In this document: positions 49,491-58,606 of the stretch, in pieces
Layout of the letters: every line of letters starts with the position of its first letter
Position numbering within the stretch: the stretch's first letter is position 1
The notes under the pieces: model-generated
Told to the model about the DNA's origin: nothing
Seen by the model: only the letters and a program-made list of their open reading frames with translations
The model's database searches: none
Program-made: the position numbers and the translations under genes
Assembly: GCF_936927845.1 (NCBI RefSeq)
Contig: NZ_CAKZHV010000003.1
Location: forward strand, 27,137-91,136
Direction: 5' to 3'
Origin: an uncultured Sphingomonas sp.
Lineage (GTDB): Bacteria > Pseudomonadota > Alphaproteobacteria > Sphingomonadales > Sphingomonadaceae
DNA length: 64,000 bases

Positions 49491-50324
49491 TCAGCCGACG
49501 AACGCGCGCTCGATCACGTAGGTGCCGGGCGCGGCGTTCGAGCCTTCGGTGAAGCCCAGCGTCTCGAGCGTCTTCGCGGTGTCGCGGATCATGTCCATCG
49601 ACCCGCACATCATGATCCGGTCCGTTTCCGGATTGAAGCATTTGTCGCCGGTGATCGGATCGCCGAACATCGTGTCGTTCTCCATCAGCGCGTCGATGCG
49701 GCCGGTGGTGTGGAACGGCTCGCGCGTGACGGTCGGGATGTAGTGGAACTGCTGCGCCGCCTCGTCCGCCACCAGCGGGTCGTCCGCCAGCCTTGCGGCG
49801 AGCTCGTCGTGATACGCCAGATCGCTCACACGGCGCACCGAATGGACCACGATCACTTGATCGAACATCGTGTACACGTCGGGATCGCGCGCGAGGCTCA
49901 GGAACGGCGCGAGCCCCGTGCCGGTCGACAGCATAAACAGCCTTTTGCCCGGCAGCAATGCGTCGGTGACGAGCGTACCAGTCGGTTTGCGCCCCAGATA
50001 GATTTCGTCGCCCGGCACGATCTGCTGCAGCCGCCCGGTCAGCGGGCCGTTCTCGACCTTGATCGACAGGAACTCCAACTCCTCGGCGTAATGCTGGCTC
50101 GCGACCGAATAGGCGCGCATGATCGGCTTGCCCGGAGTGCCGTCGGCCCCCTCCTCGCCCGGCAGCCCGATCATCACGAACTCGCCCGAGCGGAAGCGGA
50201 AGCTCGACGGCCGCTCAACCGCGAAGCTGAACAGATGCTCGTTCCAGTGGCGGACCCAGTTCACCTTGACGCTGGCGAACGCCTTGCTCTCGGGAATGCT
50301 GATGGGTGCGCGGACGTCGGTCAT
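49491..50324 (-). CDS. Ferredoxin-NADP+ reductase
   Basis: Plant-type FAD flavoenzyme of the bacterial FNR (FpR) class, 277 residues. FAD binding: [12 protein letters not shown] and [15 protein letters not shown] binding: [16 protein letters not shown] and MMCGSMDMI. The C-terminus ends in ERAFVG, the usual bacterial FNR end stacking on the flavin. It could supply electrons to the window's P450 through a ferredoxin, but nothing links them directly. The ATG at 50324 gives the family N-terminus. Confidence 0.94.
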   Translation of the reverse strand: MTDVRAPISIPESKAFASVKVNWVRHWNEHLFSFAVERPSSFRFRSGEFVMIGLPGEEGADGTPGKPIMRAYSVASQHYAEELEFLSIKVENGPLTGRLQQIVPGDEIYLGRKPTGTLVTDALLPGKRLFMLSTGTGLAPFLSLARDPDVYTMFDQVIVVHSVRRVSDLAYHDELAARLADDPLVADEAAQQFHYIPTVTREPFHTTGRIDALMENDTMFGDPITGDKCFNPETDRIMMCGSMDMIRDTAKTLETLGFTEGSNAAPGTYVIERAFVG

Positions 50325-50488
50325 GCCTGATCTTTCTCGAACCGCGCCCGAACGGCACGGCATCTGTCTGTCGGTCTGATGGCGAACGCCGCGCAATATG
50401 GGGCATGCGCGCCTCGGTCAACCAAGCCGCGCTTCTCGCCGCCCAAGCTCCTTCACGCCGCGCCACCGAGCGCCCATATCGTGAACAT

Positions 50489-52678
<2,190 letters not shown>

Positions 52679-53170
52679 GGTGGCTCGTGAGTGTGATCTT
52701 CTGGTGGTGCGTCGAGAGGATCACCGGCGGCCAACCACGCAACAGCTCCCCTCCCTGAAAGGAAGGGGCCGGGGTGGTAGGGTCAACACGGAGTGCGTTG
52801 TTACCGACCGACGCTATTCGCCTTTCCCAAACACCCAGAAGGCGCGGCAACGTACCATTCCCCGCCCGAAACAGCGCCAAAGGCCCATCGTCATCCCGGC
52901 CTTGAGCCGGAATCCCGCTATCTTTGCCGCCGACGATCGAAAACAAGCGGCCCCCGGATCAAGTCCGGGGTGACGCACTGATTAACAGGTCGGCATCAAC
53001 CTGCCGCTGGTCACGCCCCTTGTCCTACACGCCAGGCCCGTGACACACCGCCGTGCTTTTTGACACCTCATCGTCCGGGCGCGCCCGCGCGCACGATGGG
53101 TGCGACCTTTGTGACCTTCCGGCCCCATCACGCGCCGCCAGCCACTCGCGGTTCAGCCACGGTCACCTAC
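52679..53170. other. Intergenic region between uvrB and the TonB-like gene
   Basis: No gene is supported. It holds a short palindrome (CTCCCTGAAAGGAAGGGG, 52752-52769) of the type seen at 23361 and a two-armed dispersed repeat (52890-52975). No clear promoter or terminator was found. Confidence 0.5.
52890..52975. repeat. Dispersed palindromic repeat, two inverted arms
   Basis: Left arm GTCATCCCGGCCTTGAGCCG; right arm CCCCCGGATCAAGTCCGGGG followed by TGACG, inverted relative to the left. Same family as 16478, in the uvrB downstream region. Confidence 0.85.
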
Positions 53171-53926
53171 ATGCCCCCCATGTACGCGCAGCCTCGACAG
53201 GAACGCTTCGGAGCCGCCGCCGCCGCGCTCGCGGTCACGGGGGCGCTCGGCTGGGCATTGCTGACGGGGCTCGCCGGCGACGCAATCCGGCAGCGGGTTG
53301 ACGAGGGACTTCGGCTGTTCGATCTCGCGCCGCCACCACCACCACCTGCGAAGACGGTACCGCGCCCGAAGGTCAGCAAGCGCGCCGAGGGGCGTGCGGC
53401 ACCACCCAACATCCGCTCCAAGGCGTCGCAGGTCGTGGCGCCCGAGCCGGTCGTCGTCATCCCCCTGCCCCCGCCGCCGATCGTCGTCGCGACAAAGGCG
53501 TTCGAGGGCAATCAGGCGACGCAGGGCGCCGCGCCGCGCGTCGGACCCGGCACCGGCGCGGGTGGCATCGGCGACGGCACGGGATCGGGTGGCTGGGGTG
53601 ACGGCGATGGCGACGGCGGCGACGAGACCCCGCCGATCCAGCGTCGCGGGCGCATCACCGACGGCGATTTCCCGTCCGACATCCGCGATCTGGCCGAAAC
53701 GGGCTTCGAAGGCACGGTGTCGGTCCGCTTCCTGGTGCAGACCGATGGTCGCGTCGGCGAATGCCGCGTGACACGTTCCAGCGGCTATCGGTCGCTCGAC
53801 GCGGCAACCTGCCGGCTGATCCAACAGCGGTTCCGCTACGAACCGTCGCGGGACGCCGACGGTAGGCCGGTGCCGGCGTGGATCTTGGAAAATCACACCT
53901 GGGCGATCGAGGGCGATCAGCGCTGA
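53171..53926 (+). CDS. TonB-family energy transducer protein
   Basis: A 251-residue protein with one N-terminal membrane helix (about 12-33), a Pro-rich spacer (APPPPPPAKTVPRPKVSKR, then PLPPPPIVV), a Gly/Asp-rich linker (about 115-155) and a C-terminal TonB domain (about 165-250, GTVSVRFLVQTDGRVGECRVTRSSGYRSLDAATCRLIQQRFRY-like, with two cysteines). TonB couples the proton-motive force to outer-membrane transport. No exbB/exbD is adjacent. Start uncertain (53171, 53180 or 53096). Confidence 0.85.
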   Translation: MPPMYAQPRQERFGAAAAALAVTGALGWALLTGLAGDAIRQRVDEGLRLFDLAPPPPPPAKTVPRPKVSKRAEGRAAPPNIRSKASQVVAPEPVVVIPLPPPPIVVATKAFEGNQATQGAAPRVGPGTGAGGIGDGTGSGGWGDGDGDGGDETPPIQRRGRITDGDFPSDIRDLAETGFEGTVSVRFLVQTDGRVGECRVTRSSGYRSLDAATCRLIQQRFRYEPSRDADGRPVPAWILENHTWAIEGDQR

Positions 53927-53947
53927 CGCGCCTGAAACGCCTCACCC

Positions 53948-54030
53948 GTCATCCCGGACTTGATCCGGGATCCCGCTGCCTTCGCGTGCTGGTTCCAAGA
54001 CGCGACACCTCCGGTCACATCCAGGATGAC
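53948..54030. repeat. Dispersed palindromic repeat, two arms
   Basis: GTCATCCCGGACTTGATCCG then GGATCCCGCTGCCTT; a short diverged inverse arm ends CATCCAGGATGAC near 54030. Same family as 16478, between the TonB-like gene and the convergent DUF3597 operon. Confidence 0.75.
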
Positions 54031-54082
54031 ATAACGTCAGGGGAGAGAGTCAGGAAGCAGTTCCCACCCGTGACACCAGCAG

Positions 54083-54115
54083 AAAAAAAAGGGCGGCGCC
54101 AAAAGGTGCCGCCCC
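54083..54115 (-). terminator. Strong intrinsic terminator of the PRC/DUF3597 operon
   Basis: On the minus strand GGGCGGCACC pairs with GGCGCCGCCC around TTTT and is followed by eight T residues; it lies 15 bases after the stop of the 45-residue ORF. Confidence 0.92.
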
Positions 54116-54129
54116 CGCTCACCCCATCC

Positions 54130-54267
54130 TCACCGCGCGTCCTTGTCCGGCCTCGCGGGTTCTGCATCGATCGTCTGCGGCGGCTGGTCGTTGCCCTTGC
54201 CGGGCGCGTCCGGGTCCTCGACCAGCTCCTCGACCGCCTTCTGCACGTCGTTTTCCTTGTCGGACAT
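54130..54267 (-). CDS. 45-residue hydrophilic acidic protein
   Basis: A very small ORF, 45 residues (MSDKENDVQKAVEELVEDPD... ending PARPDKDAR), hydrophilic, with a helical acidic half and a Pro-rich tail. It begins four bases after the DUF3597 stop, and the AAGGA ribosome-binding site is formed by the last codons of that gene (Met-Lys-Asp-stop), so translation is coupled. A strong terminator follows 15 bases later, so the ORF lies inside the transcript. No family recognised. Confidence 0.72.
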   Translation of the reverse strand: MSDKENDVQKAVEELVEDPDAPGKGNDQPPQTIDAEPARPDKDAR

Positions 54268-54271
54268 CGGC

Positions 54272-54730
54272 TCAATCCTTCATGCTGGCAGGCACGGTGC
54301 CACCGTTCTTCTCCAGCTCGCGCATCACCGCCTTGTGGAGCCAGATGTTCATCTCGGCCGAGCCGTCCTTCGCGCCGCTGTACCCCAGCTCGGTCGCGAG
54401 CTCCTTGCGATTGTCGAGGCTCGAATCGAGATCGAGCAGCTTCATCAGATCGACGATCGACGTGCGCCAGTTGAGGTTCGGATTACCCTTCTGCGACGCG
54501 ATATTGGTCAACACCTGCTCGACGTCGACGTGCTGCGCGGCCGCCGGGGCAGGAGTGGCCGGCGCCTGGGCCGGGGCGGGCTGCGGCTGCTGCTGCGGCG
54601 CGGGATGCGCTGCGCCCCCGGTCGGGGCGGGCGCCGGCGCGGGCGCCGCGTCCTTCTTGCCGCCGAACTGGCCACCGAGCGGACCGTTGTGGCCGAAAAT
54701 GGCGTCCTTGATCTTGCCGAAAATGCTCAT
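54272..54730 (-). CDS. DUF3597 domain protein
   Basis: A 152-residue cytoplasmic protein. N-terminus MSIFGKIKDAIFGHN, an Ala/Pro/Gln-rich linker (about 28-70), then the DUF3597 helical domain (VDVEQVLTNIASQKGNPNLNWRTSIVDLMKLLDLDSSLDNRKELATELGY-like) resembling LysM-associated modules. AAGGA precedes the ATG. It lies 20 bases after the PRC-barrel gene and just before the 45-residue ORF. Function unknown; often found with stress-related genes. Confidence 0.9.
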   Translation of the reverse strand: MSIFGKIKDAIFGHNGPLGGQFGGKKDAAPAPAPAPTGGAAHPAPQQQPQPAPAQAPATPAPAAAQHVDVEQVLTNIASQKGNPNLNWRTSIVDLMKLLDLDSSLDNRKELATELGYSGAKDGSAEMNIWLHKAVMRELEKNGGTVPASMKD

Positions 54731-54750
54731 CGTGTCTGGTCCTTCTTCGT

Positions 54751-55140
54751 TCAACCGTTGGCGAGGTTCTCGGCCGGCACTTCGTAATAGCGCGCGACGC
54801 TGTCGGCATAGGATTGGTTGAAGACCGGCGGGTTGTTGGCCCAGCTCGGCCCGCCCTCCAGCATGCGACGGTCGATCGTCACGACGTAGAGGTCGCGCAC
54901 CGCGTCGAGTGAGAGGAGCTGGAACGGCATCGGATAGAAGCTCTTGCCCATCCCCAGGAAGCCACCGAGGCTGAGCACCGCATGCGTCACCCGGCCCGAC
55001 CCCTTGTGCACCATGAACGCATGCACGCTGCCCAGGTGATCGCCGTCGCGACTGTCGACCCGCATCGCGTCGGATAGCGTCGAGCGGACCAGCAATTGCG
55101 TCGGCTCGCCAGTGGGTGATGCGGCATCGGTGTCGGACAT
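54751..55140 (-). CDS. PRC-barrel domain protein
   Basis: A 129-residue cytoplasmic protein with a PRC-barrel domain (about 22-95: DAMRVDSRDGDHLGSVHAFMVHKGSGRVTHAVLSLGGFLGMGKSFYPMPFQLL). The GVHKGSGRV-like strand and FLGMGKSFYPMPF are typical of PRC-barrel stress or envelope proteins. AGGGAAG precedes the ATG. First of three genes with DUF3597 and the 45-residue ORF. Confidence 0.9.
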   Translation of the reverse strand: MSDTDAASPTGEPTQLLVRSTLSDAMRVDSRDGDHLGSVHAFMVHKGSGRVTHAVLSLGGFLGMGKSFYPMPFQLLSLDAVRDLYVVTIDRRMLEGGPSWANNPPVFNQSYADSVARYYEVPAENLANG

Positions 55141-55264
55141 GGGCTTCCCTGTGGTTAGGTCGGAGTGATCGGGTTCGATCAATTGCGCCGGAACAACCGT
55201 CCGCCGCGGCGGCGGGTTCCAGCCGCGGTTGAGCCGCCCACCGGCATCCGGCATAGCCCGGCGG

Positions 55265-55816
55265 ATGACCGCCTCGCGCTTTTCCGCTCGCTCGCTGCTC
55301 CGCCGCTCGCCGCTCGCCGTACTGTTGTGTGCGGCGGGCTGCGTCGCCCCGCCGCGCGCGCCGGCGCCGGTCGACGGGCCGCGCCCAACGCCCACCGTGG
55401 CGTTGCCTGCGCCCGCTCCGGCGTCTGCGGACTGGCAGGATTGGCCGCGCACGCCCGGCACCTGGACCTACCAGCGCGATGCGCGCGGCAGCCGCGCGCT
55501 GTTCGGCACCGCGGGGCAGGACGCGCTGGCGGTGCTGCGCTGTGATCAGGGTGAACGGCGGGTGTTTCTGTCGCGCCCGGGCAGCGCGGCCGCGCCGTTC
55601 ACGATCCGCACCACGTCGACGACCCGCAGCGTGTCGGCACAACCGACCGGCGGCACTCCGCCCTATGTCGCGACCGCGTTCGCGCCGACCGACCCGCTGC
55701 TCGACGCAATGGCGTTCAGCCGCGGGCGCTTCACGATCGAGCAGGCGGGCACCCCCGCGCTGGTGCTGCCGCCCTACGCCGAGATCGGCCGCGTGATCGA
55801 GGATTGCCGCGGCTGA
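55265..55816 (+). CDS. Lipoprotein of unknown function
   Basis: A 183-residue secreted protein. The signal peptide ends with a lipobox (LLCAAGC), so C26 is probably lipidated. A Pro/Ala-rich spacer follows (about 27-60), then a beta-rich domain (WPRTPGTWTYQRDARGSRALFG, LRCDQGERRVFLSRPG) ending with VIEDCRG; two cysteines may pair. The ATG at 55265 gives a compact signal peptide. Divergent from the PRC-barrel gene. No named family. Confidence 0.75.
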   Translation: MTASRFSARSLLRRSPLAVLLCAAGCVAPPRAPAPVDGPRPTPTVALPAPAPASADWQDWPRTPGTWTYQRDARGSRALFGTAGQDALAVLRCDQGERRVFLSRPGSAAAPFTIRTTSTTRSVSAQPTGGTPPYVATAFAPTDPLLDAMAFSRGRFTIEQAGTPALVLPPYAEIGRVIEDCRG

Positions 55817-55867
55817 CGCGTTCTCCGTCCCCCAGCGGCGGCGGATGTTCGATCAGACGAAACGAGA

Positions 55868-55882
55868 ATACAAGTCTTGTAT
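55868..55882. promoter_or_regulatory. Palindromic operator candidate upstream of the 18-codon ORF
   Basis: ATACAAG-T-CTTGTAT is a perfect 7-bp inverted repeat. The right half is followed by AT (TTGTATAT), which could serve as part of a -10 region. Size and symmetry resemble GntR-type operators, but no such gene is adjacent. Confidence 0.45.
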
Positions 55883-55946
55883 ATCACCCCCCGCGAGGAC
55901 ACATTGGACATGCGATCAACGCAGGTCGCACGTGTCTTCAACAGCG

Positions 55947-55960
55947 AAAGGAGGTGATCC
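55947..55960 (+). promoter_or_regulatory. Extended ribosome-binding site fully complementary to the 16S rRNA 3' end
   Basis: AAAGGAGGTGATCC is exactly complementary to the conserved 16S 3' terminal GGATCACCTCCTTT over 14 bases, far beyond the usual 4-6. GGAGG is seven bases from the ATG at 55962. Confidence 0.8.
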
Positions 55961-55961
55961 G

Positions 55962-56018
55962 ATGTCTCATGGTTCAGCAGTGGGTTCGGTTCAGTTCGTT
56001 CGGGGGATCCGCTTCTAA
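55962..56018 (+). CDS. 18-codon ORF behind a perfect anti-16S ribosome-binding site
   Basis: A peptide of 18 residues (MSHGSAVGSVQFVRGIRF) with a TAA stop. Its codons (TCT, CAT, GGT, TCA, GCA, GTT) are AT-rich compared with neighbouring genes. The 14-base complementarity to 16S rRNA and ideal spacing argue that ribosomes bind here strongly. Downstream lie hairpins (56036-56051, 56086-56125) and a terminator-like stem (56130-56168), and no other plus-strand gene follows, so it may be a mini-mRNA or an RNA with a translated leader. I do not recognise the peptide. Confidence 0.5.
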   Translation: MSHGSAVGSVQFVRGIRF

Positions 56019-56035
56019 GGACCGATGACGGGCCG

Positions 56036-56168
56036 GAGGGTATCATCCCTCATGCAACGGTTCGTCGCAGGTTTTGCGAAGCCTTCATGGTCTCCCGGGC
56101 TGGAGCTCTCCGGCCGCTGACCATGTCTAGGGGCTGTCGGGTTCGTCGAAAGGCGGCTTGGCAGCCCC
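56036..56168 (+). ncRNA. Structured RNA region downstream of the 18-codon ORF
   Basis: Three nested or successive stems: GAGGG-TATCAT-CCCTC (56036-56051); CATGGTC (56086-56092) with GACCATG (56119-56125), enclosing a GGCTGGAGCTCTCCGGCC-type hairpin; and GGGGCTG (56130-56136) with CAGCCCC (56162-56168), followed by TTCTC. The last resembles a terminator with a weak U-tract. The density of exact stems in about 130 bases suggests a structured transcript. Confidence 0.4.
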
Positions 56169-56318
56169 TTCTCACATCCGGCGTCGGTGGTGCATCCGGC
56201 GCGTCCGTCGACCGCGCCCCAACCATCGCTGCGGACGACCGCGACCTTCACTCGCCAAGCGTGCGCACAACGCCGCCCTACCCCGGACAGCATCATGTTC
56301 GCGCGATCGGTGCTCGCC

Positions 56319-56876
56319 TCAGTCGCGCTGCGGCACCGCGAAATACGGCAGCATGTGCGCGCAATAATCGGCCTTGCCGAGCTCAATCCCCTCGGCGCGC
56401 AGGATCGCGTAGCCGGTCACGACGTGGAAGTAGAATTGCGGCAACGCCCAATCGCGCGCGTAGACGGTTGCGGTCACGTTCATGACCATCCCGTTCGGCA
56501 GAGCGTGGGCGATCGGCGCATCGCCATCAAGCGTCAGGCCGTCGCTGGCCACGGCTTCCACCACCGCCAGCGTCTCGTTGATCCGCGCCCGCGCATCGGC
56601 GAGCGTTCCGGGCCGCTCGCCCGCGTTGCGCGCTTCGTCGAGCAGTTCCTGGAGCTCAGGCGGAAATGCACGCCCCTGCAACCGGAACACCGCCTCCTGC
56701 GCCTGCCGGCACGCGAACCGGACCTGCGTGGCGAGCGGGAACATGTCGGGGGCAAGCCGCGCCGACAGCAGCGCCTCCGCCTCGTCGTCGCGTGCCGCTT
56801 CCGCCTTGTCGAGCCACTTAGCCATCGTCCCCAGCATCTGGGTGTAGGTCGGCAGCAGCAGGTCGGACAGCGTCAT
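56319..56876 (-). CDS. DUF1993 domain protein
   Basis: A 185-residue, mostly helical cytoplasmic protein of the DUF1993 family (DinB-like four-helix fold). Typical segments: LLLPTYTQMLGTMAKWLDKAEA, ARLAPDMFPLATQVRFACRQAQEAVFRLQG, and the C-terminal PQFYFHVVTGYAILRAEGIELGKADY. The family occurs in bacteria and fungi, and its function is unknown. It stands alone on the minus strand. Confidence 0.92.
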   Translation of the reverse strand: MTLSDLLLPTYTQMLGTMAKWLDKAEAARDDEAEALLSARLAPDMFPLATQVRFACRQAQEAVFRLQGRAFPPELQELLDEARNAGERPGTLADARARINETLAVVEAVASDGLTLDGDAPIAHALPNGMVMNVTATVYARDWALPQFYFHVVTGYAILRAEGIELGKADYCAHMLPYFAVPQRD

Positions 56877-56965
56877 GCGGTGGCTCGCTCGGTGCGGTGG
56901 ATCAGGCGGCTTCCTTCCACCGCGCTCTCGCAGGCGTCAAGCACGGTGGCGCGGTCGCGCGCACG

Positions 56966-58489
56966 TCACGCCGGCTGGAGCAGCCCCTCGCGCGCGATCT
57001 TCTCGCGCCAAACGAGCGGGGCCAGCTGGTGGACGTTCTGCCCCTCCGCGTCGACCGCGACCGTGACGGGAAAGTCGCTGACCTCGAACTCGTAGATCGC
57101 TTCCATCCCCAAATCCTCGAACCCGACGACCTTTGATCCCTTGATCGCACGCGCGACGAGGTACGCCGCACCGCCGACCGCCATCAGATACGCCGACTTC
57201 GCCTCGCGGATCGCCTCGGTCGCCGCCGGCCCGCGCTCGGCCTTGCCGACCATCGCGAGCAGGCCCTGATCGAGCATCATGCGCGTGAACTTGTCCATCC
57301 GCGTCGCGGTCGTCGGACCCGCCGGCCCGACCACTTCCTCGCCGACCGGATCGACCGGCCCGACATAGTAGATCACCCGCCCGCGGAAGCTGACCGGCAG
57401 TTCCTCACCGCGCGCCAGCATGTCCGCGATCCGCTTGTGCGCGGCGTCGCGGCCGGTGAGCATCTTGCCGTTCAAGAGCAGGCGGTCGCCGTGCTTCCAC
57501 TGCGCCACGACCTCGGGCGTCAGCGTGTCGAGATCGACGCGGATCGCTGCCTGGTCGGGCTTCCAGTCGACCTTCGGCCATTCGTCGAGCTTGGGCGCTT
57601 CGAGATACGCCGGGCCGCTGCCGTCGAGCGTGAAGTGCGCGTGGCGCGTCGCGGCGCAATTCGGGATCATCGCCACCGGCTTCCCCGCGGCATGGCACGG
57701 CGCGTCCTTGATCTTGACGTCGAGGATGGTGGTGAGCCCACCCAGACCCTGCGCGCCGATGCCCAGCGCGTTGACGCGGTCGAAGATCTCGATCCGGAGT
57801 GCCTCCAAGTCGTTGCGCGGTCCGCGTGCCTTCAGCGGCCCCATGTCGATCGGCTCCATCAGCGCCTGCTTGGCGAGCAGCACGCAATGCTCCGCGGTGC
57901 CGCCGATCCCGATCCCGAGCATGCCCGGCGGGCACCATCCCGCGCCCATCTGCGGCAGCATCTCGATCACCCAGTCGACGATCGAGTCGGACGGGTTCAT
58001 CATCTTGAACTTGGACTTGTTCTCGCTGCCGCCGCCCTTCGCCGCGACGTCGACCGACACGGTGTTGCCCGGCACCATGTCGACGTGGAGCACGCACGGC
58101 GTGTTGTCGCGCGTGTTGCGCCGCGTGAACGCCGGGTCGGCGAGCACGGACGCGCGCAGCTTGTTCTCGGGGTGCAGGTAGGCGCGGCGTACGCCCTCGT
58201 CGACCACGTCTTGCAACGAGCGCGAGGTGTCGTCCAACCGGCAGTCCATGCCCCATTTGACGAACACGTTGACGATCCCGGTGTCCTGGCAGATCGGACG
58301 ATGCCCTTCCGCGCACATCCGGCTGTTGGTCAGGATCTGCGCGATCGCGTCCTTCGCGGCCGGGCTCGCCTCCGCCTCATACGCCTCCCCCAGCGCGCGG
58401 ATGTAATCCATCGGGTGATAGTAACTGATGAACTGGAGTGCGTCGGCCACGCTCTCGATCAGATCGGCTTCACGGATCACGGTCGTCAT
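56966..58489 (-). CDS. Class I fumarate hydratase (Fe-S)
   Basis: TCA-cycle enzyme hydrating fumarate to malate, 507 residues, dimeric with an oxygen-sensitive [4Fe-4S] cluster. Likely ligands are C67 (RPICQDTG), C186 (GAGWCPPGM) and C278 (IPNCAATRHAHF). The C-terminal half carries the beta domain (GRVIYYVGPVDP and GPAGPTTATRMDKFT). AGGA precedes the ATG. It is the single-chain FumA/B type rather than the two-subunit form. Divergent from the GGDEF-EAL gene. Confidence 0.95.
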   Translation of the reverse strand: MTTVIREADLIESVADALQFISYYHPMDYIRALGEAYEAEASPAAKDAIAQILTNSRMCAEGHRPICQDTGIVNVFVKWGMDCRLDDTSRSLQDVVDEGVRRAYLHPENKLRASVLADPAFTRRNTRDNTPCVLHVDMVPGNTVSVDVAAKGGGSENKSKFKMMNPSDSIVDWVIEMLPQMGAGWCPPGMLGIGIGGTAEHCVLLAKQALMEPIDMGPLKARGPRNDLEALRIEIFDRVNALGIGAQGLGGLTTILDVKIKDAPCHAAGKPVAMIPNCAATRHAHFTLDGSGPAYLEAPKLDEWPKVDWKPDQAAIRVDLDTLTPEVVAQWKHGDRLLLNGKMLTGRDAAHKRIADMLARGEELPVSFRGRVIYYVGPVDPVGEEVVGPAGPTTATRMDKFTRMMLDQGLLAMVGKAERGPAATEAIREAKSAYLMAVGGAAYLVARAIKGSKVVGFEDLGMEAIYEFEVSDFPVTVAVDAEGQNVHQLAPLVWREKIAREGLLQPA

Positions 58490-58606
58490 GACCCCGTCCT
58501 GTAAGGCGCGCGCGGCGTCGTCGCAATGGCACGCCGCGGTGCAGGACCGGGCTGGTTACCGCGCCGTTAAGCATCCGCGCTAAGCTTCGACAAAGCCCGC
58601 AGCTCT

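Noticed and set aside
58565..58590. CtrA site near the GGDEF-EAL start
   Set aside because: TTAA and CTAA halves are nine bases apart rather than seven, and the second half is imperfect.
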